Counted from the first letter of the stretch, positions 50,849-59,622 are shown. The stretch is DNA of 64,000 nucleotides from Parahaliea maris (GCF_008064665.1 NZ_VRZA01000008.1:62001-126000); one strand, 5' to 3'. Translations and numbers: made by a program. Notes: generated by a model not told the origin, from the sequence alone.

Positions 50849-52177
50849 TTATTGAAGTTGCAGGTTGCCGGTGGCCTGGTGTCTTTTCATGACCGGCCCC
50901 AGCATGAACAGGGCGAGCGCAGCCACCAGGGCACCCGCTCCCATCACAATCGATACCACCAGCAGGTCAAATCCGGCATTGAACAGAAAGCCGGCGATAA
51001 CCGGGCCCAGGGCCGCTCCGCCACGCCCGATGCCTATAACGATGCCGGTGCCACTGGCGCGAATGTCCGAGGGGAAGGTATTCGCCATCAGTGCGTAGAA
51101 GCCCACCACGCTGGCGTTGGTGAAAAAACCGGTCGCTGCGGCGATCAGGGCCAGCCCGTTGAGATCGGTCTGCCGCACACCGAAGGCCGAAACCATGACG
51201 AAGGCGATCAACAGAACCACCATCAGCAGCTGGCGCAGCGGCACCCTGGAAGCGATGAAGCCCAGCAGGAAGGCGCCGGTCGCACCGCCGATGTTGGCCC
51301 AGACCAGCACCCCACCCGCAGCGGCGGCTTCATGGCCCATATCGACAACGATCTTGGGAATCCACTTGAGGATGTAATAGAACGTCATGATGAGCATGAA
51401 GTAAGCCATGACCATCAACAGCACGAGGGCACGGAAGTCCGGCGAAAACAGTTTGTGAAAGCTGGATCGACCAGCGGTCTCGGTACTCGCCGCCAGCTGA
51501 TCGATACCGCCGTGGCCCATCCTGGCCAGTGTACGGTTAATTCTGTTCAGCGCATTGGCCGGGCGTCGCGCCGCCAGGTACTCAATGGACTCAGGCAACG
51601 AAAACCAGCTGATCACCAGGAAAGCACCGGTTACCAGCGAGCCAAAAACAAAAATCGCGCGCCAGTCGTAGGCCTGTAGCAACACCGTGGATATGCTGCC
51701 GCCGATGATTGCGCCGACCGGGTAGCCTGCCGCCATGAAGATCACCGCCAGGTTGCGGTGCTTGCGATTGGAGAATTCCGCGACCATGGCGTTGGTCGAG
51801 GCGAGCATACCACCGATGCCCAGGCCGGTGACAAAGCGCACCATCAGGAGTTGCCCGACGCTGGTCACCAATGACGCCACATACATACCCAGCGTCATGA
51901 TCACCAGACAGAACAGGATGGTGGGACGCCGCCCATGCCGGTCTGCCAGGCCGCCCAGCAGGATCGAACCCACCGCCATCCCGAATAATTCGGCGGCCAG
52001 CACAATGCCGAGCTCCGCCCGGTTAATGGACCATTCGGCCGCAATCCCGGGTGAGGCAAAACTGATCGCCAGCACATCGAAGCCGTCGAGTGCATTGAGG
52101 GCAATGCACATCACCACCACGAAAATCTGGAATCCATTCATGGGGGAGTTGTCGAGAATCGTCTTGGGGTCAGACAT
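50849..52177 (-). CDS. Aromatic acid:H+ symporter (AAHS family MFS)
   Basis: MFS transporter of 442 residues and 12 membrane segments in the PcaK/VanK family. The signature DGFDVLAISFASPGIAAEW is the AAHS first-helix motif with essential Asp residues; GGLADRHGRRPTILFCLV and GLGIGGMLASTNAMVAEF follow. The ATG at 52177 is used; the codon before it is a TTG. As first gene of the ferulate-vanillate run it probably imports ferulate, vanillate or a related acid across the inner membrane. A palindrome CTGTG-CTA-CACAG lies about 86 bp upstream. Confidence 0.88.
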   Translation of the reverse strand: MSDPKTILDNSPMNGFQIFVVVMCIALNALDGFDVLAISFASPGIAAEWSINRAELGIVLAAELFGMAVGSILLGGLADRHGRRPTILFCLVIMTLGMYVASLVTSVGQLLMVRFVTGLGIGGMLASTNAMVAEFSNRKHRNLAVIFMAAGYPVGAIIGGSISTVLLQAYDWRAIFVFGSLVTGAFLVISWFSLPESIEYLAARRPANALNRINRTLARMGHGGIDQLAASTETAGRSSFHKLFSPDFRALVLLMVMAYFMLIMTFYYILKWIPKIVVDMGHEAAAAGGVLVWANIGGATGAFLLGFIASRVPLRQLLMVVLLIAFVMVSAFGVRQTDLNGLALIAAATGFFTNASVVGFYALMANTFPSDIRASGTGIVIGIGRGGAALGPVIAGFLFNAGFDLLVVSIVMGAGALVAALALFMLGPVMKRHQATGNLQLQ

Positions 52178-52262
52178 CAAGGCATCTCTTATTATCGTTT
52201 CAACGTAGGGATTGCGCGTACGGTGTGCAGTTCAACAGCACTACCGCTGCGCGCTCACTGAT

Positions 52263-52275
52263 CTGTGCTACACAG
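52263..52275. promoter_or_regulatory. Inverted repeat in the ferulate operon promoter region
   Basis: CTGTG-CTA-CACAG is a perfect 5-bp inverted repeat 86 bp upstream of the transporter ATG, with ACT and AGT further out on the two sides. No ferulate-type regulator gene lies next to it, so the protein that binds it, if any, is unknown. Confidence 0.35.
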
Positions 52276-52385
52276 TAGTTTTTGCGGGCCATTGATTGAA
52301 GAGCGAAAAGTGACGATTAAAAGTGCAGAAAGTGCCAGCAGTGAGCGCCATGCACAGCTTGACCAACTTCCGGCCCGGCTCCCCT

Positions 52386-53234
52386 TCACGGAGCCTCACC
52401 ACCCGGGGGGATTACCGCAACATCCACCCGCCGGCTTTCCCAATCGTGCCGGCCGTCACCCGGCACATTTTCCGCGCGCCAGGTGACGTGCAGGCTGGAT
52501 GCCGGCACGCCCAGCCTTCGCGCAATCCGCTCCAGCTTGCTTGCCCTGGCGGCCGCCATGCCCTGGCGCTCTGCGAGCACCCCGGCGTTTTCAGTCAGTG
52601 ACTCGCCCTGGTGGGCGTCAATGGACACCGTGCCGCCCGCGGCGACCGCGTATTCCAGCATCGCAATGAACTGCATCATGTCCGGGCCGGTTGCGCGATC
52701 ACTGTCGAAGGGGAAATGAATCACCATCTCCTGCGCGGTAAACGGTGGCTGTGGCGGCTCGGGTTGCGGCGTGTCGTAAATAACGGCTTCAATGGAGAGC
52801 GCGGGATTCTCCTCGAGGGCTGCCATCATCCCGGCGGCGCGCTCGCGCTGTGCCTGCGAGCCGCGCTCGAACAGGTTTCTCGCACGACCGACCACGCTGC
52901 CGTCGAAGGGAACGATTTCATTGCATGACAGATCGCGTTCGCGCAGCACGCTCACCCGCCCGGAGAGTACTGTGGCGCCACACACCGGCTCACCCTCCAC
53001 CACCTCTCCTTCCACCAGCACCTGGTGCATCAACTCAGGCCTGCCCCAGTCGGAGGGGCCCTGTAACGCATAGCGCTGCCCCTGATACTCGGTGAAAAAA
53101 CACAGGTCCGTATTCGCCCCGGTATCCCTGGCAACAGGGCAGGCGGTGAACGAGAGCAATTCACCCGCGCCGGAGGAAGCACTCCACAGCACGCCCAGCG
53201 CCACAGCCACATACTGTCTCAGGTCGACCCACAT
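52386..53234 (-). CDS. Exported OmpA-like C-terminal domain protein
   Basis: Periplasmic or outer-membrane protein of 282 residues with a signal peptide (to about residue 24). The first half, with Cys pairs (FTACPVARDTGANTDLCFF, EPVCGATV), is of unknown type. The C-terminal half (about 165-280) is OmpA-like: HFPFDSDRATGPDMMQFI, GTVSIDAHQGESLTENAGVL, ARASKLERIARRLGV and WESRRVDVAVIP, the usual peptidoglycan-binding pattern but divergent. Its ATG overlaps the TGA of the cytochrome gene, so the two are translationally coupled and probably act together in the periplasm. Confidence 0.65.
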   Translation of the reverse strand: MWVDLRQYVAVALGVLWSASSGAGELLSFTACPVARDTGANTDLCFFTEYQGQRYALQGPSDWGRPELMHQVLVEGEVVEGEPVCGATVLSGRVSVLRERDLSCNEIVPFDGSVVGRARNLFERGSQAQRERAAGMMAALEENPALSIEAVIYDTPQPEPPQPPFTAQEMVIHFPFDSDRATGPDMMQFIAMLEYAVAAGGTVSIDAHQGESLTENAGVLAERQGMAAARASKLERIARRLGVPASSLHVTWRAENVPGDGRHDWESRRVDVAVIPPGGEAP

Positions 53235-54775
53235 CACAGCGTCCTCATGAAGTTGACCAGATCCTGCTTTTCCTGCTCGGAATAACCGATGTTGAAGCGA
53301 CGGTCATAGAAGTCCACCAGCTCGCGCAGGTTGGCCGCGGAACCGTTGGTGAAGTAGGGAGCGCGTCCTGCCAGCGCTCGCATCTGCTGGGTCATCGTTG
53401 CACCGACATCCCGGCACTTGCCTGTGATCAACGCCCGCCCGGGGTCGTGGGTCAGAATCTCCCTGCCGAGGTAGGACTGGGGAGGCACATCGGCCTTGCA
53501 GGTAATCCGGAACAGTGGCAGATCATCCCGCTGGTTCTGCCAGGGCCAGCTGTTGAGGCCCAGATCCATAAACCCGGGCGCCAGATCCATACCCATGACG
53601 GTCGTGTTATGGCAGCCACCACCACAGGAGCGCTTGAAGGGATTCCCCAGGCCTTTATCGTTGTAGCTCCCGACATTGCTGATATAGAACCGGCGATCAA
53701 AAAATACCCTGGCGCCGCGCGCGACGGAGTTACGGAACGCCGTCTGCTGCCCGGTCTCACCACTCTCCCCCTCCCACATCGAAAACTCGCCAAACACCCG
53801 GTTGATGGGGTTGTTACCCAGCCTCCCCGGGGGCGCCTGCAACAGGGCATTGGGGCCGATACCGGGCGGTGCACCGGCTCCCGTCAGCACGCCGCCTACG
53901 TTGTCGAAGACCTGGCCCGCATAGAGTTGCTTTTCAAAAGCCTCGATCTTTGCCAGCGCCTGTTCGGGCAACGCGTCTGGTCGCTGGAGGTGAGTGCGCG
54001 CAGCGTCTTTCGCCTGCTCCTTCGGCGAGATGCCGCGGCCGTCGGTCATCAATTGCAGGGACACAAAGTCCCCGGTTTCCGGATCGGTGGGCAACAGGGT
54101 CTTGTCGTTATAGTAGAACTTGTCATGGGGGGGTACGCCATGCGGCAGTTCCACAAGGTGGGAAATGTTGATCACCGGGCGGGGGCGCCGGAATACGGAG
54201 ACGGTAGGGCTATCGCTCCGAAGACCCCACTCGGGATCGAGATTGCAACCGGAGGGATCGCTGACTACTTCAATGCTGAATTCCGGCTCGACCTCCTCGC
54301 CGTCATAGGGCTTTGGCGGCCACGGCAGGCCCAGCCGGAACAGCCCCCGTTCGAGTAACAGCGAATGGGACGCCTTGTCCCCCTGGGGAAGGGAGGGGCA
54401 ATTGGAGCCGTCAATGGCGGCAAACAGCGGGTCCTTGCCTCCGGTTTCTTCCCACCGTCGCTGGATGGTCGTCACCGAAACACTCATGCCATCGCCGGGT
54501 TGATGGCAGGTAACACAGGCGCGACCATTGCTTCCCATCGGGGTAAAGAAGGGGTGACCGTCGGTTTCAATGGCGCCAGAGGCGTTGATGATGCCAATGC
54601 GGCCATGCTCATTCGCATGCTCGCTGTAGGCAGGAAAGGTGCGCTTGTCGCCCGGCGCCCACCACTCACTCTGCGGATACTGGAGATCAGACGTGCCGCT
54701 TGTGGCAACCAGCGGCAACAGTGCAACACCGCCCGCTGCCAGCAGCTGCATCGACTTTACAAACACACTCTTCAT
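53234..54775 (-). CDS. Di-haem cytochrome c of the peroxidase/MauG-like type
   Basis: Periplasmic protein of 513 residues with a signal peptide (to about residue 26). The first haem site is the normal RACVTCHQPGDG; the second reads KRSCGGGCHNT, a CX3CH motif with one extra residue. Family features are RDVGATMTQQMRALAGRAPYFTNGSAANLRELVDFYDRRF (described by its ends) and the C-terminal QEKQDLVNFMRTL, as in cytochrome c peroxidase-like proteins. At more than 500 residues it is longer than classic CCPs. It is coupled to the OmpA-like gene and lies in the run of a TonB receptor and an alpha/beta hydrolase. Electron donor and substrate are unknown; oxidation of a phenolic is possible. Confidence 0.8.
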   Translation of the reverse strand: MKSVFVKSMQLLAAGGVALLPLVATSGTSDLQYPQSEWWAPGDKRTFPAYSEHANEHGRIGIINASGAIETDGHPFFTPMGSNGRACVTCHQPGDGMSVSVTTIQRRWEETGGKDPLFAAIDGSNCPSLPQGDKASHSLLLERGLFRLGLPWPPKPYDGEEVEPEFSIEVVSDPSGCNLDPEWGLRSDSPTVSVFRRPRPVINISHLVELPHGVPPHDKFYYNDKTLLPTDPETGDFVSLQLMTDGRGISPKEQAKDAARTHLQRPDALPEQALAKIEAFEKQLYAGQVFDNVGGVLTGAGAPPGIGPNALLQAPPGRLGNNPINRVFGEFSMWEGESGETGQQTAFRNSVARGARVFFDRRFYISNVGSYNDKGLGNPFKRSCGGGCHNTTVMGMDLAPGFMDLGLNSWPWQNQRDDLPLFRITCKADVPPQSYLGREILTHDPGRALITGKCRDVGATMTQQMRALAGRAPYFTNGSAANLRELVDFYDRRFNIGYSEQEKQDLVNFMRTL

Positions 54776-54834
54776 TATCGATTGACCACGCTTGAAATAC
54801 CTGCGACATTGACGGAATACCGCGCCCCGGGCGC

Positions 54835-55797
54835 CTACCCGTCAATCCCCTTCTTCTTCACCGACCAGCCTTCGCTGGTACAGAGCTGACAGTCGCTTCC
54901 GACAAACCACTCTCCGGCTTTCTTATCGTCCTTCAGTTGCCAGGACATCCACGCGATCGCCACCCCGGCATATTCCCCTCCGTGCTCGTCAAACAGGTAG
55001 GTCCCGCCGTGTCCTACCCCGTTTTCAGCAAAGAACACCGGTACGTGAGTGAGCCGGTCGAAATCATCCAGCGCGTTCCGATAGGCGATGTCCGAGGGAC
55101 CGCCGTTGATATAGGCAACAGGACCTTGTAGTTCGGCCAGTTCCTCTTTCTTCACGTACAGGTTGGCGTTTCTGTCCATCACACCAGGAGGGGGTTCTGT
55201 CAGGACACCGCTGTTGAACGCGATACCCGTCTTCAAGCGCTTGTCTTTCAGCGCCGCTATGGCCTGCAGGCCACCGCAACTTGTCCCCATAACGCCGATC
55301 CGCCCGGTATCGATCTTGCGGAAGTAGGGACTCGATTCATCCCTGTTCTGCTGGTCTGCCCAATCGATCGCGGCCAGAATCTGCTCGACCGTTGTATCGG
55401 GCAGCGCTGACAGCGGGTCTGGTGCGCTGTCATCTTTGGGTGTACCACGAGGGCGTACTTCACGCTCGAAACGCGGATGTCCGGAAGCGATGACAAAAAA
55501 GCCATGGGAAGCCACCTCGCGCAGGAACTGGCTATAGCGCAGGCCATTGTCGCGACAGCCACCGTTGCCCCACAGCAGCAAGGGCATGGGTTCCTGAGGC
55601 AGACTGACTGGAAAATAGAGAGTGTCTGTTTGCAGTGATTTGTCGTAGATCGCCCTGGCGGGATAGGGCCCTGTGCCGGTGGTGGCACCTATCGGGCCGG
55701 GCGGCATTATTGCTATGTCCTGGGCCGCCGCCGCAAACGCGATCGAACCTGTGAAGGTAACAGCGAAAACCGCTGTCAAGGACCGGAATCTTTTCAT
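54835..55797 (-). CDS. Exported alpha/beta hydrolase (chlorophyllase/dienelactone hydrolase-like)
   Basis: Predicted exported serine hydrolase of 320 residues with a signal peptide (MKRFRSLTAVFAVTFTGSIAF onward, quoted here in part). PLLLWGNGGCRDNGLRYSQF forms the oxyanion region, the nucleophile elbow is GVMGTSCGGLQA, and GVGHGGTYLFDEHGG carries the likely catalytic His. It follows a TonB receptor gene and its terminator and precedes the di-haem cytochrome gene. It is not of the tannase family but probably has a similar role, cutting an imported ester. Substrate unknown. Confidence 0.78.
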   Translation of the reverse strand: MKRFRSLTAVFAVTFTGSIAFAAAAQDIAIMPPGPIGATTGTGPYPARAIYDKSLQTDTLYFPVSLPQEPMPLLLWGNGGCRDNGLRYSQFLREVASHGFFVIASGHPRFEREVRPRGTPKDDSAPDPLSALPDTTVEQILAAIDWADQQNRDESSPYFRKIDTGRIGVMGTSCGGLQAIAALKDKRLKTGIAFNSGVLTEPPPGVMDRNANLYVKKEELAELQGPVAYINGGPSDIAYRNALDDFDRLTHVPVFFAENGVGHGGTYLFDEHGGEYAGVAIAWMSWQLKDDKKAGEWFVGSDCQLCTSEGWSVKKKGIDG

Positions 55798-55828
55798 GGA
55801 AAGGGTTCCCTGTTATCAAAGGCCTGAT

Positions 55829-55864
55829 AAAAAAAGGGCCCGCGACACTGGCGTGGAGCGGGCC
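55829..55864 (-). terminator. Rho-independent terminator after the module D TonB receptor
   Basis: On the minus strand GGCCCGC and GCGGGCC arms are followed by CTTTTTTT. It lies 18 bp after the receptor stop and before the hydrolase gene, so the hydrolase needs readthrough or its own promoter. Confidence 0.85.
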
Positions 55865-55882
55865 AAAGCTCTCACAGAGATA

Positions 55883-58135
55883 TCAGAAGGAGTAGCGCAG
55901 TTTCACGCCCACTTCGCGGGGGTTACCGAGCAGGTATTCACCCCAGCCATCATCGCCACCCTGAGCCCGGCTGATGTATTCCTTGTCTGTCACGTTTTTG
56001 GCGTAACCTTCCACACGCCAGCCAGCGTCAGCCTCGTACGCCAGGAACAGATCGACCAGCGTTTTGGACGGCGTCAAATTGTAGTCATAGTGGTAGAACG
56101 TGGTGTAGTACTCATCCTGATAGGATACCCGCACCGTGGGTATCAGGCGGCCGCTCCCGAACTCAAAACCCTGATACGACAGTCCGAAGTTGAAGGAAGT
56201 CTCCGGCAAATAGTCGATGGGCTCACCTTCGAGATTGATGGTTTCAAACCCGACCGGATTGACCCCGTCTGCTGCGCCAGGTGGCAGGACTATTTCCAGT
56301 TCGCCATATTCCCCGTCGTTATAGGCAAAGGACACATCCCAGAGGAAATCTCCAAAGACTCCGGTGATCTGTGCTTCGATACCCTGGATAGTCGAGCCAT
56401 CGACGTTCCTGGTTACCGATGCTGTTGGATTTTCAGGATCCGGAGAGTATGTGCGCTGGAACTGGTCATACTCCATATAGTATGCGGCTACAGACGCATT
56501 GATGTGGTCTTCGAACAAGCTGCCTTTCCAGCCCAACTCGTAGTTGGTGACCTCTTCTGACTCGTATTCATTGGCAAAGGGCGTGGTACCGCCTGGCTTG
56601 TACCCGGTACTGATCGTGCCATACAACAGTGAGTTATCTCCTGGCGTCCATTCCATCAGCACTCGACCAGTGGTTTTCTCGAAGCTGAGAAGTTCATCCG
56701 CAGGAAACGGCCTACCACTGGGTGCGTTGTAATGGGAGGGTCTTCCCTCAGGAAACGGACCGGCTGAGATATAGGAACTGTCACCGAAACCCACTTCGTC
56801 TTCGTTGTAGCGCAGGCCTATCTTGAATGTCAGGCTATCCGTGAGGCTGTAGCCCACCTCCCCAAATACGGCCTGATTTTCCCGGATAGTATTGAGGTCC
56901 AGATACAGGCGGGTATGAATGGTCGGGTCCAGACCGGTTCCCGGATAGTCCGGGTGGTTGTAGCGATAGAAATTCAGGTAGTTCTTCTGATCGTAGTCCA
57001 GAAAGCTCGCGCCAACAGTCCACTGCAGCGGCCCATCGGTTTCTGAGACCAGTGACAGTTCCGCCGTCCAGTACTCATCCAGAATCTTGAAATCATTCCC
57101 TGCCTGCACTGCGTCAGGATCAGTGAGAGGCGACCCCCGGTCGTCGTCGCTCAGGTAGTGCTGGTCACTTTCAAGGTACGAAAGATTGCCTTTGAAGCTG
57201 AAGGCGTCATTCACCATCCAGTTAATCTGCAACGTACCCCTGTCATAGGAGACGTTGCGATGGCCGTCGAGGTCGACGTTCAGGTCTCTGACATTTGAGT
57301 CGGGAAGATTATTGGTGCCGGGCTCTCGAAGAAACTTGTACGGCACGCCGTCCGTTTTATTATCACTCAATTCATAGATAACTCGGGCATCAAACCGGTC
57401 ACTCGGGCTATATAGCAATTGGAAGCGACCAAAGGAACGATCTACATTCCCAGGCTGATCTTCGACCCGGCTCGGTGAAGTCGCCAGATCCGGCCCGTGA
57501 TTCTTGTAAAAGCTGTCGCGTTGCTCCCAATCAACGGCTACCCGGGCTGCCAGTGTCTCAGTGAGCGGGAAAGAAATTCCGCCCCCCATGCGTTTTTTGT
57601 CGTAGGTGGCGGCCTCTACAGAGGCGAAGCCAGTGGTTTCGCCGAGTACGGGGCGCGTCGAGTTGATGAAGATCGCACCACCTGAAGCATTCTGACCAGC
57701 GTAGGTACCTTGCGGTCCGCGCAACACTTCCACACTTTCCACATCAAAGAACGCATCGCCGTACACAAACTCCCTGGCGACATAACCACCGTCGAGATGC
57801 ACAGCAACGCCCGTTGTCTGGTTCGGCGCTGATTCCGACTGACCGACACCACGAATGTTCAGATATTTGGTGTTGCCGTTGTCGGTAAAGGTCAGTGACG
57901 GCACCTGGTACTGCAGTTGCTCAAAGGTGTCCACGCCGCGCTCATCGAGGGTAAGTCCGGTCAAAGCCACGGCTGAGATTGGCGTATCCTGCAAGCTCAC
58001 AGCACGTCTTTCCGCTGTGACAATGACTTCCTCGAGCGTGGCCTGAGCACTTGTCATTTGTGCAGAGGTGGCTGCAGCAGCTGAAACGGCAATAACCAGA
58101 GCATGTTTTTGAGGGAAACGTGCGAATTTGATCAT
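55883..58135 (-). CDS. TonB-dependent outer-membrane receptor (module D)
   Basis: TonB-dependent transporter of about 750 residues. The ATG at 58135 begins MIKFARFPQKHALVIAVSAA, a signal peptide; an ATG at 58150 adds five residues. The TonB-box/plug start is LEEVIVTAERRAVSLQDTPI, then FTDNGNTKYLNIRGVGQSES and VEVLRGPQGTYAGQNASGGAI, and the barrel ends in VGVKLRYSF with a terminal Phe. A LacI-type operator lies 60 bp upstream of the start. The downstream hydrolase, cytochrome and OmpA-like genes may form a substrate-processing set with it. Confidence 0.92.
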   Translation of the reverse strand: MIKFARFPQKHALVIAVSAAAATSAQMTSAQATLEEVIVTAERRAVSLQDTPISAVALTGLTLDERGVDTFEQLQYQVPSLTFTDNGNTKYLNIRGVGQSESAPNQTTGVAVHLDGGYVAREFVYGDAFFDVESVEVLRGPQGTYAGQNASGGAIFINSTRPVLGETTGFASVEAATYDKKRMGGGISFPLTETLAARVAVDWEQRDSFYKNHGPDLATSPSRVEDQPGNVDRSFGRFQLLYSPSDRFDARVIYELSDNKTDGVPYKFLREPGTNNLPDSNVRDLNVDLDGHRNVSYDRGTLQINWMVNDAFSFKGNLSYLESDQHYLSDDDRGSPLTDPDAVQAGNDFKILDEYWTAELSLVSETDGPLQWTVGASFLDYDQKNYLNFYRYNHPDYPGTGLDPTIHTRLYLDLNTIRENQAVFGEVGYSLTDSLTFKIGLRYNEDEVGFGDSSYISAGPFPEGRPSHYNAPSGRPFPADELLSFEKTTGRVLMEWTPGDNSLLYGTISTGYKPGGTTPFANEYESEEVTNYELGWKGSLFEDHINASVAAYYMEYDQFQRTYSPDPENPTASVTRNVDGSTIQGIEAQITGVFGDFLWDVSFAYNDGEYGELEIVLPPGAADGVNPVGFETINLEGEPIDYLPETSFNFGLSYQGFEFGSGRLIPTVRVSYQDEYYTTFYHYDYNLTPSKTLVDLFLAYEADAGWRVEGYAKNVTDKEYISRAQGGDDGWGEYLLGNPREVGVKLRYSF

Positions 58136-58195
58136 AAAGGGATCCACCATGTGTTTTCGTTATTGGAGCGAACCCTACCAGTGTGGACACTCGCT

Positions 58196-58211
58196 ATGCA
58201 AGCGCTTTCAT
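58196..58211. promoter_or_regulatory. LacI-type operator upstream of the module D TonB receptor
   Basis: ATGCAAGCGCTTTCAT is an almost perfect palindrome with the central AAGCGCTT core of LacI/GalR-family operators. It matches ATGTAAGCGCTTGCAT at 58389-58404 at 14 of 16 positions. It is 60 bp upstream of the receptor ATG. Confidence 0.65.
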
Positions 58212-58388
58212 TCAAATTTCTTTCCTCTGGCGCCTTACTCCTGAGGCAAGGGATACTCCGCGCCCTGGCCACCACAATTGAATCATGCAGAAAATGCCAT
58301 GAAGCCGCCTGTTTATGACACTTTATGCATGATATGTCGACACGGTCGACTCCTGTTATATTTCGCCCAATCTGATCGGTAACGGTGA

Positions 58389-58404
58389 ATGTAAGCGCTT
58401 GCAT
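58389..58404. promoter_or_regulatory. LacI-type operator upstream of module E
   Basis: ATGTAAGCGCTTGCAT, a near-perfect palindrome with core AAGCGCTT, lies immediately before TATACT on the plus strand, so a bound repressor would block the promoter of the CapA-like gene operon. It is 103 bp upstream of the TTG start. Confidence 0.65.
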
Positions 58405-58506
58405 TATACTGTTTCACCCGCTACATTGACGCGATAGCTGGTTGCCCAAAATCTGGCCCAGCGCCTGCAAATGCACAGTATTTCCAATAATTTTAAGGAG
58501 CTACCT

Positions 58507-59622
58507 TTGTCAGGTGTGTTCATTGCCACAGGAGATCTCGCCCCCGACCGCGAGAACTACAGTGAATCCTTCGCCGCAACACAAGAGGTCCTGCAACAGG
58601 CGGACATCGTATTCGGCCAACTGGAAACCTCCTTTGCCCGGGAAGGCGTCCGGGCACCGCAGGCGCGGCACGCGGTATTGGCACACCCCGATGGAGCAAA
58701 GGCTCTGGCTGACGCGGGATTCAACTGCATTTCCATGGCCGGCAACCATGTCCTGGACTGGGGCAATGATGCCTTCTTTGAGACCCGGCACCACCTGACA
58801 GAAAGCGGTATCTCCGTTGTCGGTGCCGGTGCGAATATACGTGAAGCCCGACAGCCGGCCAGGTTCACGCTCGACGACGGCACGCGCGTAGCCATACTGG
58901 CCTACAGCAGTATCCTGCCGATGGCTTACTGGGCAGAACAACGGCGGCCCGGTTGCGTGCCCATGCGCGCACACACCATTTACGAGCAGATAGAACACGA
59001 CCAACCCGGCACTCCACCGCGCATTCACACCTTTCCCCACCGGGAAGATCTCGCGGCAATGCAGCAGGACATCCGTAAAGCCAAGGAAGAAAACGATGTG
59101 GTGATCGTCTCCCAGCACTGGGGGATTCACTTCGTCAGGGCGGTCATCGCCGACTACCAGCGCGACGTCGCCACAGCCGCCGTTGCCGCTGGCGCCGACG
59201 CCATTATCGGCGGGCACCCGCACATTCTGAAGGGCTGCGAGGTCATCGACGACGCCCCGGTGTTCTATTCTCTCTGTAACTTTGCCACGGACCTGCGCAT
59301 GGATGCGGAACACGCTGCCAGCAAGGGATTCAACGAAATCCGAGGGCTGGCGGAGGAATGGGAACCGGATTTTGACAGCCTGTACAATTTTCCGACCGCG
59401 TCCCGGCTGTCGATGGCGGCACGACTGGAAATCGCCCAGGGCCGTATCCAGCGCAGCGGCTTCCTGCCCATTTTCATCGGTCACGACGCTGTCCCCCATT
59501 TTCTGGGGAGCGACGATCCGCGCCGCGGCGAAGTCGTCGATTATATGCGGGCAGTAACAGGGGAAGCCGGTCTTAACGCGCGCTATCATGAGGGCACTGA
59601 CATGGTTGAGCTGAGCGTATGA
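58507..59622 (+). CDS. CapA-family metallophosphoesterase-like protein, TTG start
   Basis: Cytoplasmic-looking protein of 371 residues in the CapA/PgsA-like calcineurin-type phosphoesterase superfamily. Metal-site motifs in order are FIATGDLAPDRENY, VFGQLETSF, CISMAGNHVLDWG, VSQHWGIHF and IIGGHPHILKG. The TTG at 58507 is preceded by AAGGAG 6 nt away and starts the protein at SGVFIATGD; the ATG at 58471 lies upstream of that site. No other polyglutamate or capsule genes are nearby, so the usual CapA role is unlikely. The ATGA overlap with the next gene indicates coupling. Substrate unknown. Confidence 0.8.
   Translation: MSGVFIATGDLAPDRENYSESFAATQEVLQQADIVFGQLETSFAREGVRAPQARHAVLAHPDGAKALADAGFNCISMAGNHVLDWGNDAFFETRHHLTESGISVVGAGANIREARQPARFTLDDGTRVAILAYSSILPMAYWAEQRRPGCVPMRAHTIYEQIEHDQPGTPPRIHTFPHREDLAAMQQDIRKAKEENDVVIVSQHWGIHFVRAVIADYQRDVATAAVAAGADAIIGGHPHILKGCEVIDDAPVFYSLCNFATDLRMDAEHAASKGFNEIRGLAEEWEPDFDSLYNFPTASRLSMAARLEIAQGRIQRSGFLPIFIGHDAVPHFLGSDDPRRGEVVDYMRAVTGEAGLNARYHEGTDMVELSV

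Larger units (their letters stand above)
58136..58506. other. Divergent promoter region between modules D and E
   Basis: A 371-bp non-coding region separating the TonB receptor and the CapA-like gene. It holds two LacI-type operators with centres 193 bp apart, one next to each start, and a TATACT (-10-like) at 58405-58410 directly after the right operator. The spacing would permit repression by looping. No gene fits in it. Confidence 0.6.
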
